A stretch of DNA of 35,097 bases from CAZCGA01 sp964498075 (lineage in GTDB: Bacteria; Desulfobacterota; Binatia; HRBIN30): NCBI GenBank assembly GCA_964498075.1, contig CAZCGA010000060.1, forward strand, positions 1-35,097, written 5' to 3'. Each line of letters opens with the position of its first letter. Positions within the stretch are counted from its first letter, which is position 1. The notes under the pieces are model-generated. The model was not told where the DNA came from and did no database searches. It saw only the letters and a list, made by a program, of their open reading frames with translations. Both the position numbers and the translations under genes were made by a program. Positions 1-8,065 of this stretch are shown piece after piece.

Positions 1-1
1 C

Positions 2-586
2 TACGACAAGGGCGGCGAAGAGCACTACAACGTCATCTCCGCCTTCATCAAGAGCATGCGCGGCAGCGACCCGGACGCGGCGCTCTACTGGATGATGCGC
101 ATGATCGAAGCGGGTGAGGACCCGCTCTTCATCGTCCGCCGCATGGTCATCTTCGCGGCCGAGGACATCGGCAACGCCGATCCGCGTGCCTTGCAGGTTG
201 CGGTGGCAGCCAAGGACGCCTTCCACTTCGTCGGCCTGCCGGAGGGGCGCATCCCGCTGGCGCAGGCGGTGACGTACCTGGCCTGCGCGCCGAAGTCGAA
301 CGCCTCGTACAAGGCGATGCTCGCGGCCGCCGAGGACGTGAAGCAACGCGGTCCGCTGCCGGTACCCCTGCATCTGCGCAATGCGCCCACGCCCCTGATG
401 CAGGGTCTCGGCTATGGCAAGGGTTACAAGTACGCGCACGACTACGAAGGGCACGTCGTCGAGCAGCAGCATCTGCCCGATGCGCTGAAGGACCGTCGCT
501 ACTACCAGCCGTCGGACGCCGGTGCGGAAGGCGAGATCAAGGAGCGCCTGGAAATGAACCGACAACTCAAGAGGAAACATGGCTGA
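2..586 (+). CDS. rarA: Replication-associated recombination protein A, C-terminal part (5' end outside window)
   Basis: This is the C-terminal 194 residues of RarA (MgsA), a clamp-loader-like AAA+ ATPase that acts at stalled replication forks. The reading frame is open from base 2 and begins YDKGGEEHYNVISAFIKS, followed by MRGSDPDAALYWMMRMIEAG, which is the RarA segment linking the AAA+ module to the tetramerisation domain. The later 'AAEDIGNADPRAL' and 'YKYAHDYEGHVVEQQHLPD' stretches are also family hallmarks. The ATPase motifs lie upstream of the window and cannot be checked. The gene ends at a TGA that overlaps the start of the DUF2333 gene (ATG at 579), so the two are probably translationally coupled. 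Confidence 0.95.
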   Translation, partial: YDKGGEEHYNVISAFIKSMRGSDPDAALYWMMRMIEAGEDPLFIVRRMVIFAAEDIGNADPRALQVAVAAKDAFHFVGLPEGRIPLAQAVTYLACAPKSNASYKAMLAAAEDVKQRGPLPVPLHLRNAPTPLMQGLGYGKGYKYAHDYEGHVVEQQHLPDALKDRRYYQPSDAGAEGEIKERLEMNRQLKRKHG

Positions 587-1499
587 GGGACCGGCTCCGC
601 AGCGTCGTGGGTGGCTCGCGGCCGTCGTGGCGGCTGCAATGCTCGTGGCCGTTGTGGTCGGCCCGCTGATTCTGCACTTCGGGCAGAAGCGCCACAATGT
701 GTTGCCGTTCGACGTCGAAGCCCAGTTCCCCGTCAACAAGCCGATCGTGGGGGGCGAAGTGTTCGCCACTGCGCTGATCGCGCTCATGACCCACGAGCTC
801 GACGGCACCACCGGCTGGCGCCCGAATGACTTCATCCTGTGGGGCCCGCGCCTGTGCGCCGACAACAACGCCAACCGCCAGCTCGGCATCATCCAGGCGG
901 TGCGCGAGAGCGTCCGCGTCTTCAAGGACCACCTCACCAAAGTGTCGAGCAACGAGTACGATCCGAACCTCGTGCAGGCGGATACTGAGTTCCGTAACGA
1001 CGCGGAGAAGCTGTGGCTGCCGTCCGCCGAGGGCAAGTACCGCGAAGGCATCCGGCATTTGCAGACGTACGTCGACGGCCTGCGGTCCACGCCACAGCAC
1101 TCGCGGCCGATCAACCAGCGGAACGTCGAGCTGATCCGTCTCTTCCAAGCGTGGAGTGATCTTCTGGGCGATGCGCATGCGACCTTGTATCGCGCGCCCG
1201 AGAGCCCGTGGCGCACCGACGACGACTTCTATCACGCCCAGGGCTTCGCCCACGTGATGAACCACCTGGTACGGGCCGTCGGCCGTGAGTATGAGCACGA
1301 GTTCGAGACCAAGCCGGTGATCCGCACGTTGTTCAGCGAAGTGGCCGTGGCGCTCGGCCAGGCCGCCGTGCTCAAGCCGCTGATCGTGTTCGATGGTCGC
1401 CCCGACGGCATCGTCGCCAACCATCGGCGCAACCTCGATGCCTACATCGCCGAGGCCCGGCAGAAGATGTACTCGATCCGCGAGGAGCTCGAGAAGTAG
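579..1499 (+). CDS. DUF2333 family membrane-anchored protein
   Basis: A 306-residue protein. A single hydrophobic segment at about residues 11-33 (AAVVAAAMLVAVVVGPLI) should anchor it in the inner membrane with the rest in the periplasm. The body matches the DUF2333 family as I recall it: 'GTTGWRPNDF' and 'WGPRLCADNNANRQLGI' early, an internal helical region, and 'FYHAQGFAHVMNHLVRAV' later. Its function is unknown. The ATG overlaps the end of rarA by 8 bases, so it is probably co-expressed. It ends 6 bases before the convergent stop of the Xre regulator. Confidence 0.85.
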   Translation: MAEGPAPQRRGWLAAVVAAAMLVAVVVGPLILHFGQKRHNVLPFDVEAQFPVNKPIVGGEVFATALIALMTHELDGTTGWRPNDFILWGPRLCADNNANRQLGIIQAVRESVRVFKDHLTKVSSNEYDPNLVQADTEFRNDAEKLWLPSAEGKYREGIRHLQTYVDGLRSTPQHSRPINQRNVELIRLFQAWSDLLGDAHATLYRAPESPWRTDDDFYHAQGFAHVMNHLVRAVGREYEHEFETKPVIRTLFSEVAVALGQAAVLKPLIVFDGRPDGIVANHRRNLDAYIAEARQKMYSIREELEK

Positions 1500-1506
1500 A
1501 GCGGTC

Positions 1507-1929
1507 CTACTCGTCCTGCAAGGCCTGCCGGACCGCCTGCAGGATGAACAGGTAGTCGCGCGTCGCGCGCACCGCCCCCAACGCCGAGACGTGTTGCAGG
1601 ACCTTGAGCTCCGCGTGTGTGATCCCGTGCCGCGTGTGCAGGCGTTTGTTGCCGCGGAAGCTGTCCCACGCCGACTGCTTGGGATCCGGCGCTTCCGTGT
1701 GGATGAAGTTGCGCACTTGCGGGTGGGCGAGAAAGAACAGTTCTTCGCGGTCCAGATCCAGCGTCTTCGCCAGCTTCACCAACACCGGCGTGCTCGGGCG
1801 GCGCATGTCGCGCTCGAGATAGCCGACGTAGTTTGCCCGCACGCCCACTTTGCGCGCGACCTCCTGCTGGGTTATTTCCAGTTGCCGGCGTCGCCGGCGT
1901 AGCACCGTACCGAGAGTTGTTGCCGCCAC
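1507..1929 (-). CDS. Xre-family helix-turn-helix transcriptional regulator
   Basis: A small (140-residue) DNA-binding protein. An N-terminal Xre/Cro HTH covers about residues 5-60: TLGTVLRRRRRQLEITQQE, then 'VGVRANYVGYLERDMRRPS' and 'LVKLAKTLDLDREELF'. The C-terminal 75 residues have no domain I recognise. The longest frame starts at a GTG at 1935, but the Shine-Dalgarno-like GAGGAG (1940-1935) runs into that codon. The next GTG, at 1929, sits 5 bases downstream of it, so I chose 1929. It is transcribed away from asnS. A perfect 13-bp palindrome in the shared intergenic region (2063-2075) is a candidate target, but the regulon is unknown. Confidence 0.85.
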   Translation of the reverse strand: MAATTLGTVLRRRRRQLEITQQEVARKVGVRANYVGYLERDMRRPSTPVLVKLAKTLDLDREELFFLAHPQVRNFIHTEAPDPKQSAWDSFRGNKRLHTRHGITHAELKVLQHVSALGAVRATRDYLFILQAVRQALQDE

Positions 1930-2062
1930 GATCACTCCTCTGTTCGCAATGTTGCACCAATGCGCACGCCTTCCACGATGGTCGCCCTCCTCACCCCGGA
2001 GCTGCCCGCCTGCCGCGCGGCGTGGTCAAAAGTCACAAAGCATGACGGTCGGGGTAATTCCA

Positions 2063-2075
2063 CCACAATTTGTGG
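2063..2075. promoter_or_regulatory. Perfect 13-bp palindrome between Xre regulator and asnS (candidate operator)
   Basis: CCACAATTTGTGG is a perfect inverted repeat (6-bp arms, 1-base centre) in the divergent intergenic region, about 112 bases upstream of the asnS start and 134 upstream of the Xre start. It is AT-rich relative to its surroundings. Its use as an Xre operator is inferred from position and symmetry only. Confidence 0.3.
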
Positions 2076-2186
2076 CAACGGCCGTGACGCGGTCCAAACA
2101 GTCGCGACGCCCGGCGCAGGAGCGCCCGACGCTCGCGCGGCGTGTACTGTTTGCGGCAATCATGGCATGAGTAGGGAGCAGTGAAC

Positions 2187-3479
2187 ATGGCGTGCGTGAA
2201 CGTAGAGGACATCGCCCGGCACGAGGGACAGGCGGTCACACTCAGGGGCTGGCTGTACAACAAGCGCTCCAGCGGGAAGCTGCACTTCCTGCAAGTTCGT
2301 GACGGCACCGGCATCATCCAGTGCGTCGTCTTCAAGGACGATGTTCCCCCCGAGCAGTTCCGCCTGGCCGACCACCTCACACAAGAGTCGTCAGTCATCG
2401 TCACCGGTACGGTGCGCGCCGATCGTCGCTCGGCCTTGGGCTACGAGCTGAGCGTTACGGATCTCCAGCTCGTGCACGCAGCTGAACCATATCCGATCAC
2501 GCCCAAGGAGCACGGCATCGCCTTCTTGCTCGACCACCGGCACCTGTGGCTCCGCTCGGCGCGGCAGCATGCCATCCTGCGCCTCCGCAGCGCGATCATC
2601 CGGGCGTGCCGCGACTACTTCGATGGTAAAGGGTTCACGTTGCTCGACGCCCCGATTTTCACCCCGGCGGCGTGCGAGGGCACGACGACGCTGTTCACCA
2701 CCGACTACTTCGGGGAGCAGGCGTATCTCACGCAGAGCGGGCAGCTCTACGTCGAGGCCGGCGCCGCGGCCTTCGGCAAGGTGTACTGCTTCGGACCCAC
2801 GTTCCGCGCCGAGAAGTCCAAGACGCGCCGCCACCTGACGGAGTTCTGGATGATCGAGCCGGAGGTGGCGTACCTGGACCTGGCCGGCGACATGGATCTC
2901 GCCGAAGACTTCGTCGAGTACGTCGTGCAGCGCACGCTGCGTGAGCGCCGCCGCGAGCTCGAAACGCTCGAGCGTGATCTAACGGCGCTCGAGCGCGTGC
3001 GCAAGCCGTTCCCACGCGTGCCGTACGCCGCGGCCGTCAGGCTGCTCCAAAACAGCGGCTGTGCAATCGAGTGGGGCGCCGATTTCGGCGGCGACGAGGA
3101 AACCGTGATCGCCAACGCCTTCGATCGCCCGGTGATGATTCATCGCTACCCCGTTACCTGCAAGGCGTTCTACATGAAGGCCGATCCCGACGATCCGCGC
3201 GTCGCGCTGTGCGTCGATGTGCTGGCGCCGGAAGGGTACGGCGAGATCATCGGTGGCGGGCAACGCGAGGACGACCTCGCAACGCTACAGCAGAAGATCG
3301 AAGCGCATCAGCTGCCGATCGAGGCCTTCACGTGGTACCTCGATCTGCGACGCTACGGCTCCGTGCCGCACGCCGGCTTCGGTATGGGAATCGAACGCGT
3401 CGTCGCGTGGATCTGCGGGCTACCCCACGTCCGCGAGACCATCCCATTCCCCCGCATGCTGGAGCGGCTGCGGCCATGA
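2187..3479 (+). CDS. asnS: Asparagine--tRNA ligase
   Basis: Class IIb aminoacyl-tRNA synthetase that charges tRNA-Asn with asparagine in the cytoplasm; 430 residues. The N-terminal OB-fold anticodon-binding domain covers about residues 16-100 (GWLYNKRSSGKLHFLQVRDG). The catalytic domain starts near 'DHRHLWLRSARQ' (116-127). Motif 2 is at about 206-222 (FRAE...RRHLTEFW) and motif 3 is GFGMGIERV near the end. 'TEFWMIEPEVAY' separates AsnRS from AspRS. I chose the ATG at 2187 over the in-frame GTG at 2181 because AGGGAG (2173-2178) lies 8 bases before it. No T-box leader is visible. The stop overlaps a possible downstream start (ATGA at 3476). Having AsnRS suggests Asn-tRNA is made directly, though a GatCAB route elsewhere is not excluded. 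Confidence 0.96.
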   Translation: MACVNVEDIARHEGQAVTLRGWLYNKRSSGKLHFLQVRDGTGIIQCVVFKDDVPPEQFRLADHLTQESSVIVTGTVRADRRSALGYELSVTDLQLVHAAEPYPITPKEHGIAFLLDHRHLWLRSARQHAILRLRSAIIRACRDYFDGKGFTLLDAPIFTPAACEGTTTLFTTDYFGEQAYLTQSGQLYVEAGAAAFGKVYCFGPTFRAEKSKTRRHLTEFWMIEPEVAYLDLAGDMDLAEDFVEYVVQRTLRERRRELETLERDLTALERVRKPFPRVPYAAAVRLLQNSGCAIEWGADFGGDEETVIANAFDRPVMIHRYPVTCKAFYMKADPDDPRVALCVDVLAPEGYGEIIGGGQREDDLATLQQKIEAHQLPIEAFTWYLDLRRYGSVPHAGFGMGIERVVAWICGLPHVRETIPFPRMLERLRP

Positions 3480-3517
3480 GGTCGTGCACCGGGCTCGTGG
3501 GGCGAACTCGCGACGCG

Positions 3518-4171
3518 ATGACGAGGTGCACGGTTGCCGCCGGAATCGTGCTGGCGTGCTGCGGCTGCCGCAGCTCCGAGCCCCCGGCAGGCGACGCGCC
3601 ACAAGGGGCTGCCGCTGCTGCCCCCGCGGTACTGGCTACGGAGATCCCGTTCGCCGCTCCGCGCCACGAAGCGCTGCCGCGCGCCGTCGCCGGCGTCTCG
3701 CTCGGTATGAGTCGGAGCGATGCAGAGGACCGGTTGGGCCATCTCGCCTGCCACGAGAACAAGGCCGGGTACCTGGTGTGTAACGGAGACAACGAGCATC
3801 TCGGCGATGCGCGCCACGTCGAGATCTACGTGTCACACGATCAGGTGATCTCGGTGTCGTACGAAGGTCTAGTGCCCACGAGTGCCGGCGACGCGCTCAA
3901 CCAGCTGATCGAACGCTACGGCAGCCCGTCGCTGAGTGGGGTGCGGCAGCGCGACACCAGCGGACGCGTGCATGAGATCTACGGGTGGAAGGACGACGTG
4001 AGCCTCTACTCCGTGCGTTTCGTATGGCGCAACGCCGAATCCGAGAGCCCCGAGCTGGTGGGAATCGTGACCGCCATCTGGGACCGAAACGGCTATCAAC
4101 AGTGGGAAGCCGAGACCCGACAGCACGAAGGCCCCAGCGAGGGCAACGAGCAACCGCGCGAGCGGATCTGA
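3518..4171 (+). CDS. Predicted lipoprotein of unknown function
   Basis: A 217-residue protein from this start. It begins MTRCTVAAGIVLACCGC: a basic residue, a hydrophobic core and a VLAC lipobox-like site, as in lipoproteins. An Ala/Pro-rich linker follows, then a folded domain. 'GVSLGMSRSDAEDRLG' and a later 'LIERYGSPSL' recall the small BamE/OmlA-like fold ('G-M-s...lG.P'), but I cannot assign a family. An in-frame ATG at 3476 overlaps the asnS stop (ATGA) and would add 14 residues ahead of the signal. I prefer 3518 because it gives a normal signal peptide, although coupling from 3476 is possible. The tail is hydrophilic and charged. Confidence 0.75.
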   Translation: MTRCTVAAGIVLACCGCRSSEPPAGDAPQGAAAAAPAVLATEIPFAAPRHEALPRAVAGVSLGMSRSDAEDRLGHLACHENKAGYLVCNGDNEHLGDARHVEIYVSHDQVISVSYEGLVPTSAGDALNQLIERYGSPSLSGVRQRDTSGRVHEIYGWKDDVSLYSVRFVWRNAESESPELVGIVTAIWDRNGYQQWEAETRQHEGPSEGNEQPRERI

Positions 4172-4320
4172 GGATGCGAGGCCGGTTCGCCCGGCCCGTT
4201 GTCGAGACATGACGAGCGGCCCAATCGTCGAGACGAGCTGCTGTTGGCGTTGCCCGGATCCCCTCATCGACGCGAAACCTTGGTGAGAGTGCCGGACGCC
4301 CGCTCTGACTGCTTCGGAAG

Positions 4321-4375
4321 AGGGTCGGGGCGCGAGCGAACTGTTCGAGTCAGAACGCCCTCTCGCCCCAGCCCT
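4321..4375. repeat. Large imperfect hairpin in the 4172-4514 gene-free stretch
   Basis: Arms at 4321-4336 and 4360-4375 pair at 14 of 16 positions (one G-T wobble). The 23-base loop can itself form a small stem (CTG-ttcgagt-CAG). There is no following T-run. The CTCTCGCCCCAGCCCT arm resembles the intergenic palindromes scattered through some GC-rich genomes, so it may be a dispersed repeat rather than a terminator. The 4172-4514 stretch otherwise holds no convincing gene, only an 8-base direct repeat (GTCGAGAC at 4201 and 4227), the terminator below and an AT-rich patch at 4435-4500. Confidence 0.45.
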
Positions 4376-4413
4376 ATCCGTGAGCCCCCCCTAACGCCAG
4401 CGTCGGAACCGGG

Positions 4414-4437
4414 AGTGCGGTCGAGTACCGCACTTTT
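4414..4437 (+). terminator. Probable intrinsic terminator after asnS-lipoprotein
   Basis: AGTGCGGT (4414-4421), a 5-base loop, then ACCGCACT (4427-4434) form a perfect 8-bp stem. With the last stem base there are four consecutive T's (4434-4437). The T-tract is short. It lies about 240 bases downstream of the lipoprotein stop, on the strand that would terminate asnS-lipoprotein transcription before it runs into the convergent ATPase gene. Confidence 0.5.
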
Positions 4438-4514
4438 GATCACAACAACCAGGCGTCAAAATTGGGCGCACAGTGTATTGTTCGAGCATACAATTTCTAG
4501 TGGACTGTCGTTGG

Positions 4515-7500
4515 TCAGAGCTGCCAGGAAATCGGACGGTCCGGATCCGGGGTGTAGGCGCAGAAGTAGCCAGTCTTCACGCGAGTAGCGAGGTGATCCC
4601 CGAGCGCCGGGTGGCTGGCGCGGATCTTCTTGAGCGCCGCCTTGATGCACTGGGTGACCGTCAGCCGAGCTCGCTCGGCATCGGAGGAGGTCTTGCGATC
4701 CCTGCCACCGACGCCGATGGCGGAGGTCAATTGTTGTGCGATGGCGTCGAGCTCGGTGCGCGCCCGCGCGGCCCGCCCCAGGTCATTGAAGCGCTCGGCC
4801 TCTTCCAATTGGTCGCGCAGTTCCTCCAAACGCTGGCGATATGCTGCCTTGGCCTTGCCGTCGAGGATGCTGGCTGCCGCGCCGTGCACCGCGCGCCGGA
4901 CATCCACAGGCTGAATTCTCCCGACGCACGCCACGGTGATGGCGTGGAGCTCCCGGCCCGGATACCGGAGCAGGTACGCCAGATACTGTAATCCCTTGCT
5001 ATCGCGCAGGTGGATGACGGCGTCGCCGAACACCAGCGTCCAGAAGTCCCCTTCCTTGCGGAAGATGGCGCCCTCAGGCGAGCCGCCGAGTCGGCGCGCT
5101 GGTGAGCCGGTCGGGGATCGCTGCCCCGCGATGCCGAGTCCCAGGCCCTCGATCCTGTCGATCAGGTTTCTCATCCTCAGCTCTCTCGCAGCGCCGAGCG
5201 CCTGACCGAGAAGTTGCACGGCTCGATCTTCGCTGCTGGATCCACCCGTACCTTCGATGGCCAGCCGGCCCACCGCCTCGCCAGCCACCAGCAACATCCG
5301 CGCATAGTCGTACTGCGTGCGGGCGACGAGCGGCCGCGCTCGCATCTGGCTGTTGAATCGCAGCGCCACCTCGAAATGCGTGATCGCCTCTTCCCACCTC
5401 GACATGGTTCGTGCCAGCAGACCGAGCGGCCGCGCCACCGAGCCGAGACAGGCCGCGCCGGCCCCGACGACGATGTTGCGCGCCGCGTGCGGCAGGAGCA
5501 TCTCGTAGAGGCGCGCGGCGCGCGGCACGTCGCCGAGCAGCGCACAGGCTTCGCACAGGATGCTCATGTTCGTCAGCCACAACAGATCGGCGGGCACGTC
5601 GCTGAAGTCGTTGGCGGCGGATTGTTCGAATGCGCTCCGCACCTCCGCCTCGCGGCCCAACTCGGAATGCAGCATGAGCAAGGCACAGCGCCACGCCGTG
5701 ATCGTGGGGTACTGCTCGATGAATCCCCTGACGGTGGGTTCGATCTCCTCGAGGCGTCCCTGGTCACGGCGCAGGGCCATCATCTGGACGCTAAAGGCCT
5801 GGACCGCGTTGGGCTCATGCACCCGTTGTCCGACGGCCAGTGCCTGGTGAACCAAACCCTCCGCCTCGTCAAAGCGCCCATCCAACGAGGCCCGCATCGC
5901 GCGGAGCCACGTCGCCATCCAGAGATACCGCGGCTGCCGCAGCTCTTCCGCCAGCCCGACATAGGCATGCACTTCGCCGTCCACCGCCCGGATGTCTCCC
6001 AGCTCGAGGAGCGTCGTCGTGCGCCACAAGCGTCCCTCGAGAGCCAATCCGCGGTCGCCGGCTTGCTCAGCCATGCGCACGATCTCGGTCGCTCGGGCTA
6101 GCCGATTCTCGGCGTCATCCGAATCCCAGAGCGCCAGGTTCCGACTGAGCAGCGCCACCGCCAGCGTTGCGGGATCGCCAACGCGTCGCGCCATGGCGAC
6201 CGCCTCGCGACTGACCGCCGCGCGGCGCTCCGGCGAGATCGAACGATGGCGGAGGCGCGCCAGGCGCGCCAGCACGCGTGCCCGCAGCACACTGTCTGCA
6301 TCTCCCAGCGCAGCCGCCGCCTCTTCCAGCAAGCCCAGGTACACCTCATCGAACTCGCCGCCCTCGAAGTCCCACGACACCACCTCGAAGCCCAGCGCGG
6401 CACGCGCCAGGGGCTCGGGCGCCGGCAGCGTCCTGGCGACGCCGGCGGCCTGGAGAAACGTTTCGCGCGCCCGATCGGGTTCACCACCCTGCGTCTGCGC
6501 CTCGCCCAAGGCCAACAGCAGCCCGCACCGCTGGGGCGCGGATCGTTGCTGATTCGATTGCCGCTCTTCCGCCGGCAGGTCCGTCGAGCCGGCGGACCGC
6601 TCGAGCCCCTGCAAGGCGCGCACGTAATGCTCCGCGCCTTCCTCGTAAGCCAGCAACGCCGTCGCGTGCTTCCCGGCCTGCACGGCGTAGGCGATGGCTT
6701 TGTCGAGGGCGCCGCCTTCCCGGCTGCCTTCGAAGAAGTGGTACGCCAGCTCCGCCAGATGCGGCTCGGGGTGTGTCCCGTAGAGCTGCTCCAAGACTTC
6801 CGCGATCTGCTGGTGCAGCTGGACCCGGCGGCCGCGCGGCAGCGCCTCGTAAAGGGTCTCCCGGATGAGCGCATGGGCGAATCGGAAGTGACCCGTGGCC
6901 TGCGGTACAACCGTGATGACGCGGGCAGCCACCGCTTCCTCCAGCACGTCCTGCAAGGGCACCGCCAGCGGCTCTCCTACGGCCTCCAGCGCGCTGACAT
7001 CGAAGTCGCGACCGATCACCGCAGCGATCGTGAGCACCTGGTTGCACGCTGCACCGAGGCGCGCCAAGCGCCGCCCGATTACGGCACGCACTCCTTCGGG
7101 GATCCCCATCTGTTCGGGGCTGACGCGGCTCGTCCAGCGGCCCGTCTCGCGGTAGATGATGCCTTCCTCCACGAGGTGGCGCAGGATCTCTTCGACGAAG
7201 AAGGGGTTACCCTCCGTTTGCTGAAACATTGTCCACACGAAGGCGTCCGACACGTCGTGCCCGCCGATCCCGGTGATGAGCGCACGCACGTCGTCCTGTG
7301 GAAGCCCCCGCAGGACGATGCGTTCGAACAGCCGCTCGCGGCGCAGCTCGTTGACCACCGCGGTGAGCGGATGGGTCCGGTCGACCTCGACGTCGCGGTA
7401 CGTACCGACCACGAAAAGACGGGCCTCGGCCATCTCGCGCGCCACGAAGTGCAGCAGCAGGAGCGACGGCTTGTCGGCCCAGTGGAGATCGTCGAGGATG

Positions 7501-8012
7501 AGGACGAGCGGCTCGCGACTCGCGGCGTTCTTGAGGAACGTGGTGACACTGTCGAACAGGCGGAAGCGCGCCTGCTCCGGCTCGACCGCGGGCGGCGCCG
7601 GTAAGTCGGGCAATCGCTGCCGCACATCCGGCACCAGCTGCGCGATGTCCAGCGCACCGCGGCCCATGTCTGCCAGAAGAGCCTTCGGTGGGCGGCCATG
7701 CATGTAGGCGCGCAGGATTTGCACCCACGGCCAGAACGCCGGCGCGCCGTCGCCTTCGTAGCAGCGGCCGATCAACACGCTGGTGTGGTCCTGCCGCGCG
7801 TGGGTGACCAGCTCTTCTGCAGTACGCGTCTTCCCGATGCCAGCCTCGCCGACCAGCATGAACAGCCGCCCACAACCGCGACGCGCGTTCTCCAACCCGT
7901 CCTTGAGCAGGGCCATCTCAGCGGCACGACCGACGAACACGCCCCGCGCCAGTACGCCGCGAGCCGCTTCACCGACGAGCTGCGACGCTGGCGCGCGCAC
8001 CGGTTCCGGCAT
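4515..8012 (-). CDS. Large AAA/STAND-type ATPase with TPR-like repeats and an uncharacterised C-terminal domain
   Basis: An 1165-residue predicted signalling ATPase. Walker A is VGEAGIGKT (54-62) and Walker B is within LVLILDDLHWAD (near 170-180); GNPFFVEEIL follows, as in AAA_16/MalT-like regulators and the ATPases often fused to guanylate cyclases. There is no cyclase domain here. About residues 420-960 are helical TPR-like repeats. From about residue 980 there is a separate domain: 'FWTLVFGDAVIHLRDSKGL', a coiled stretch ('AYRQRLEELRDQLEEAERF'), then 'HPALGDHLATRVKTG'. I recognise this tail from similar bacterial proteins but know of no assigned function; it could be a winged-helix-like output. 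It is last in the selA-selB direction, 53 bases after selB. No clear Shine-Dalgarno precedes the ATG. Confidence 0.85.
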   Translation of the reverse strand: MPEPVRAPASQLVGEAARGVLARGVFVGRAAEMALLKDGLENARRGCGRLFMLVGEAGIGKTRTAEELVTHARQDHTSVLIGRCYEGDGAPAFWPWVQILRAYMHGRPPKALLADMGRGALDIAQLVPDVRQRLPDLPAPPAVEPEQARFRLFDSVTTFLKNAASREPLVLILDDLHWADKPSLLLLHFVAREMAEARLFVVGTYRDVEVDRTHPLTAVVNELRRERLFERIVLRGLPQDDVRALITGIGGHDVSDAFVWTMFQQTEGNPFFVEEILRHLVEEGIIYRETGRWTSRVSPEQMGIPEGVRAVIGRRLARLGAACNQVLTIAAVIGRDFDVSALEAVGEPLAVPLQDVLEEAVAARVITVVPQATGHFRFAHALIRETLYEALPRGRRVQLHQQIAEVLEQLYGTHPEPHLAELAYHFFEGSREGGALDKAIAYAVQAGKHATALLAYEEGAEHYVRALQGLERSAGSTDLPAEERQSNQQRSAPQRCGLLLALGEAQTQGGEPDRARETFLQAAGVARTLPAPEPLARAALGFEVVSWDFEGGEFDEVYLGLLEEAAAALGDADSVLRARVLARLARLRHRSISPERRAAVSREAVAMARRVGDPATLAVALLSRNLALWDSDDAENRLARATEIVRMAEQAGDRGLALEGRLWRTTTLLELGDIRAVDGEVHAYVGLAEELRQPRYLWMATWLRAMRASLDGRFDEAEGLVHQALAVGQRVHEPNAVQAFSVQMMALRRDQGRLEEIEPTVRGFIEQYPTITAWRCALLMLHSELGREAEVRSAFEQSAANDFSDVPADLLWLTNMSILCEACALLGDVPRAARLYEMLLPHAARNIVVGAGAACLGSVARPLGLLARTMSRWEEAITHFEVALRFNSQMRARPLVARTQYDYARMLLVAGEAVGRLAIEGTGGSSSEDRAVQLLGQALGAARELRMRNLIDRIEGLGLGIAGQRSPTGSPARRLGGSPEGAIFRKEGDFWTLVFGDAVIHLRDSKGLQYLAYLLRYPGRELHAITVACVGRIQPVDVRRAVHGAAASILDGKAKAAYRQRLEELRDQLEEAERFNDLGRAARARTELDAIAQQLTSAIGVGGRDRKTSSDAERARLTVTQCIKAALKKIRASHPALGDHLATRVKTGYFCAYTPDPDRPISWQL

Positions 8013-8065
8013 GCGGCTATGGTCTTACAGGGCGGAGAGGACTGTCAAGACGGAACTTGTGGGGC

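Noticed and set aside
1936..2186. T-box leader upstream of asnS
   Set aside because: No T-box consensus or terminator/antiterminator pair is present.
4341..4352. GTTCGAGTC resembling a tRNA T-loop (possible selC)
   Set aside because: Only 3 bp of T-stem can form and there is no acceptor stem, anticodon arm or CCA end around it.
6246..7604. 452-codon open frame on the plus strand across the large ATPase
   Set aside because: Antisense shadow; the minus-strand frame carries Walker motifs and TPR-like repeats.
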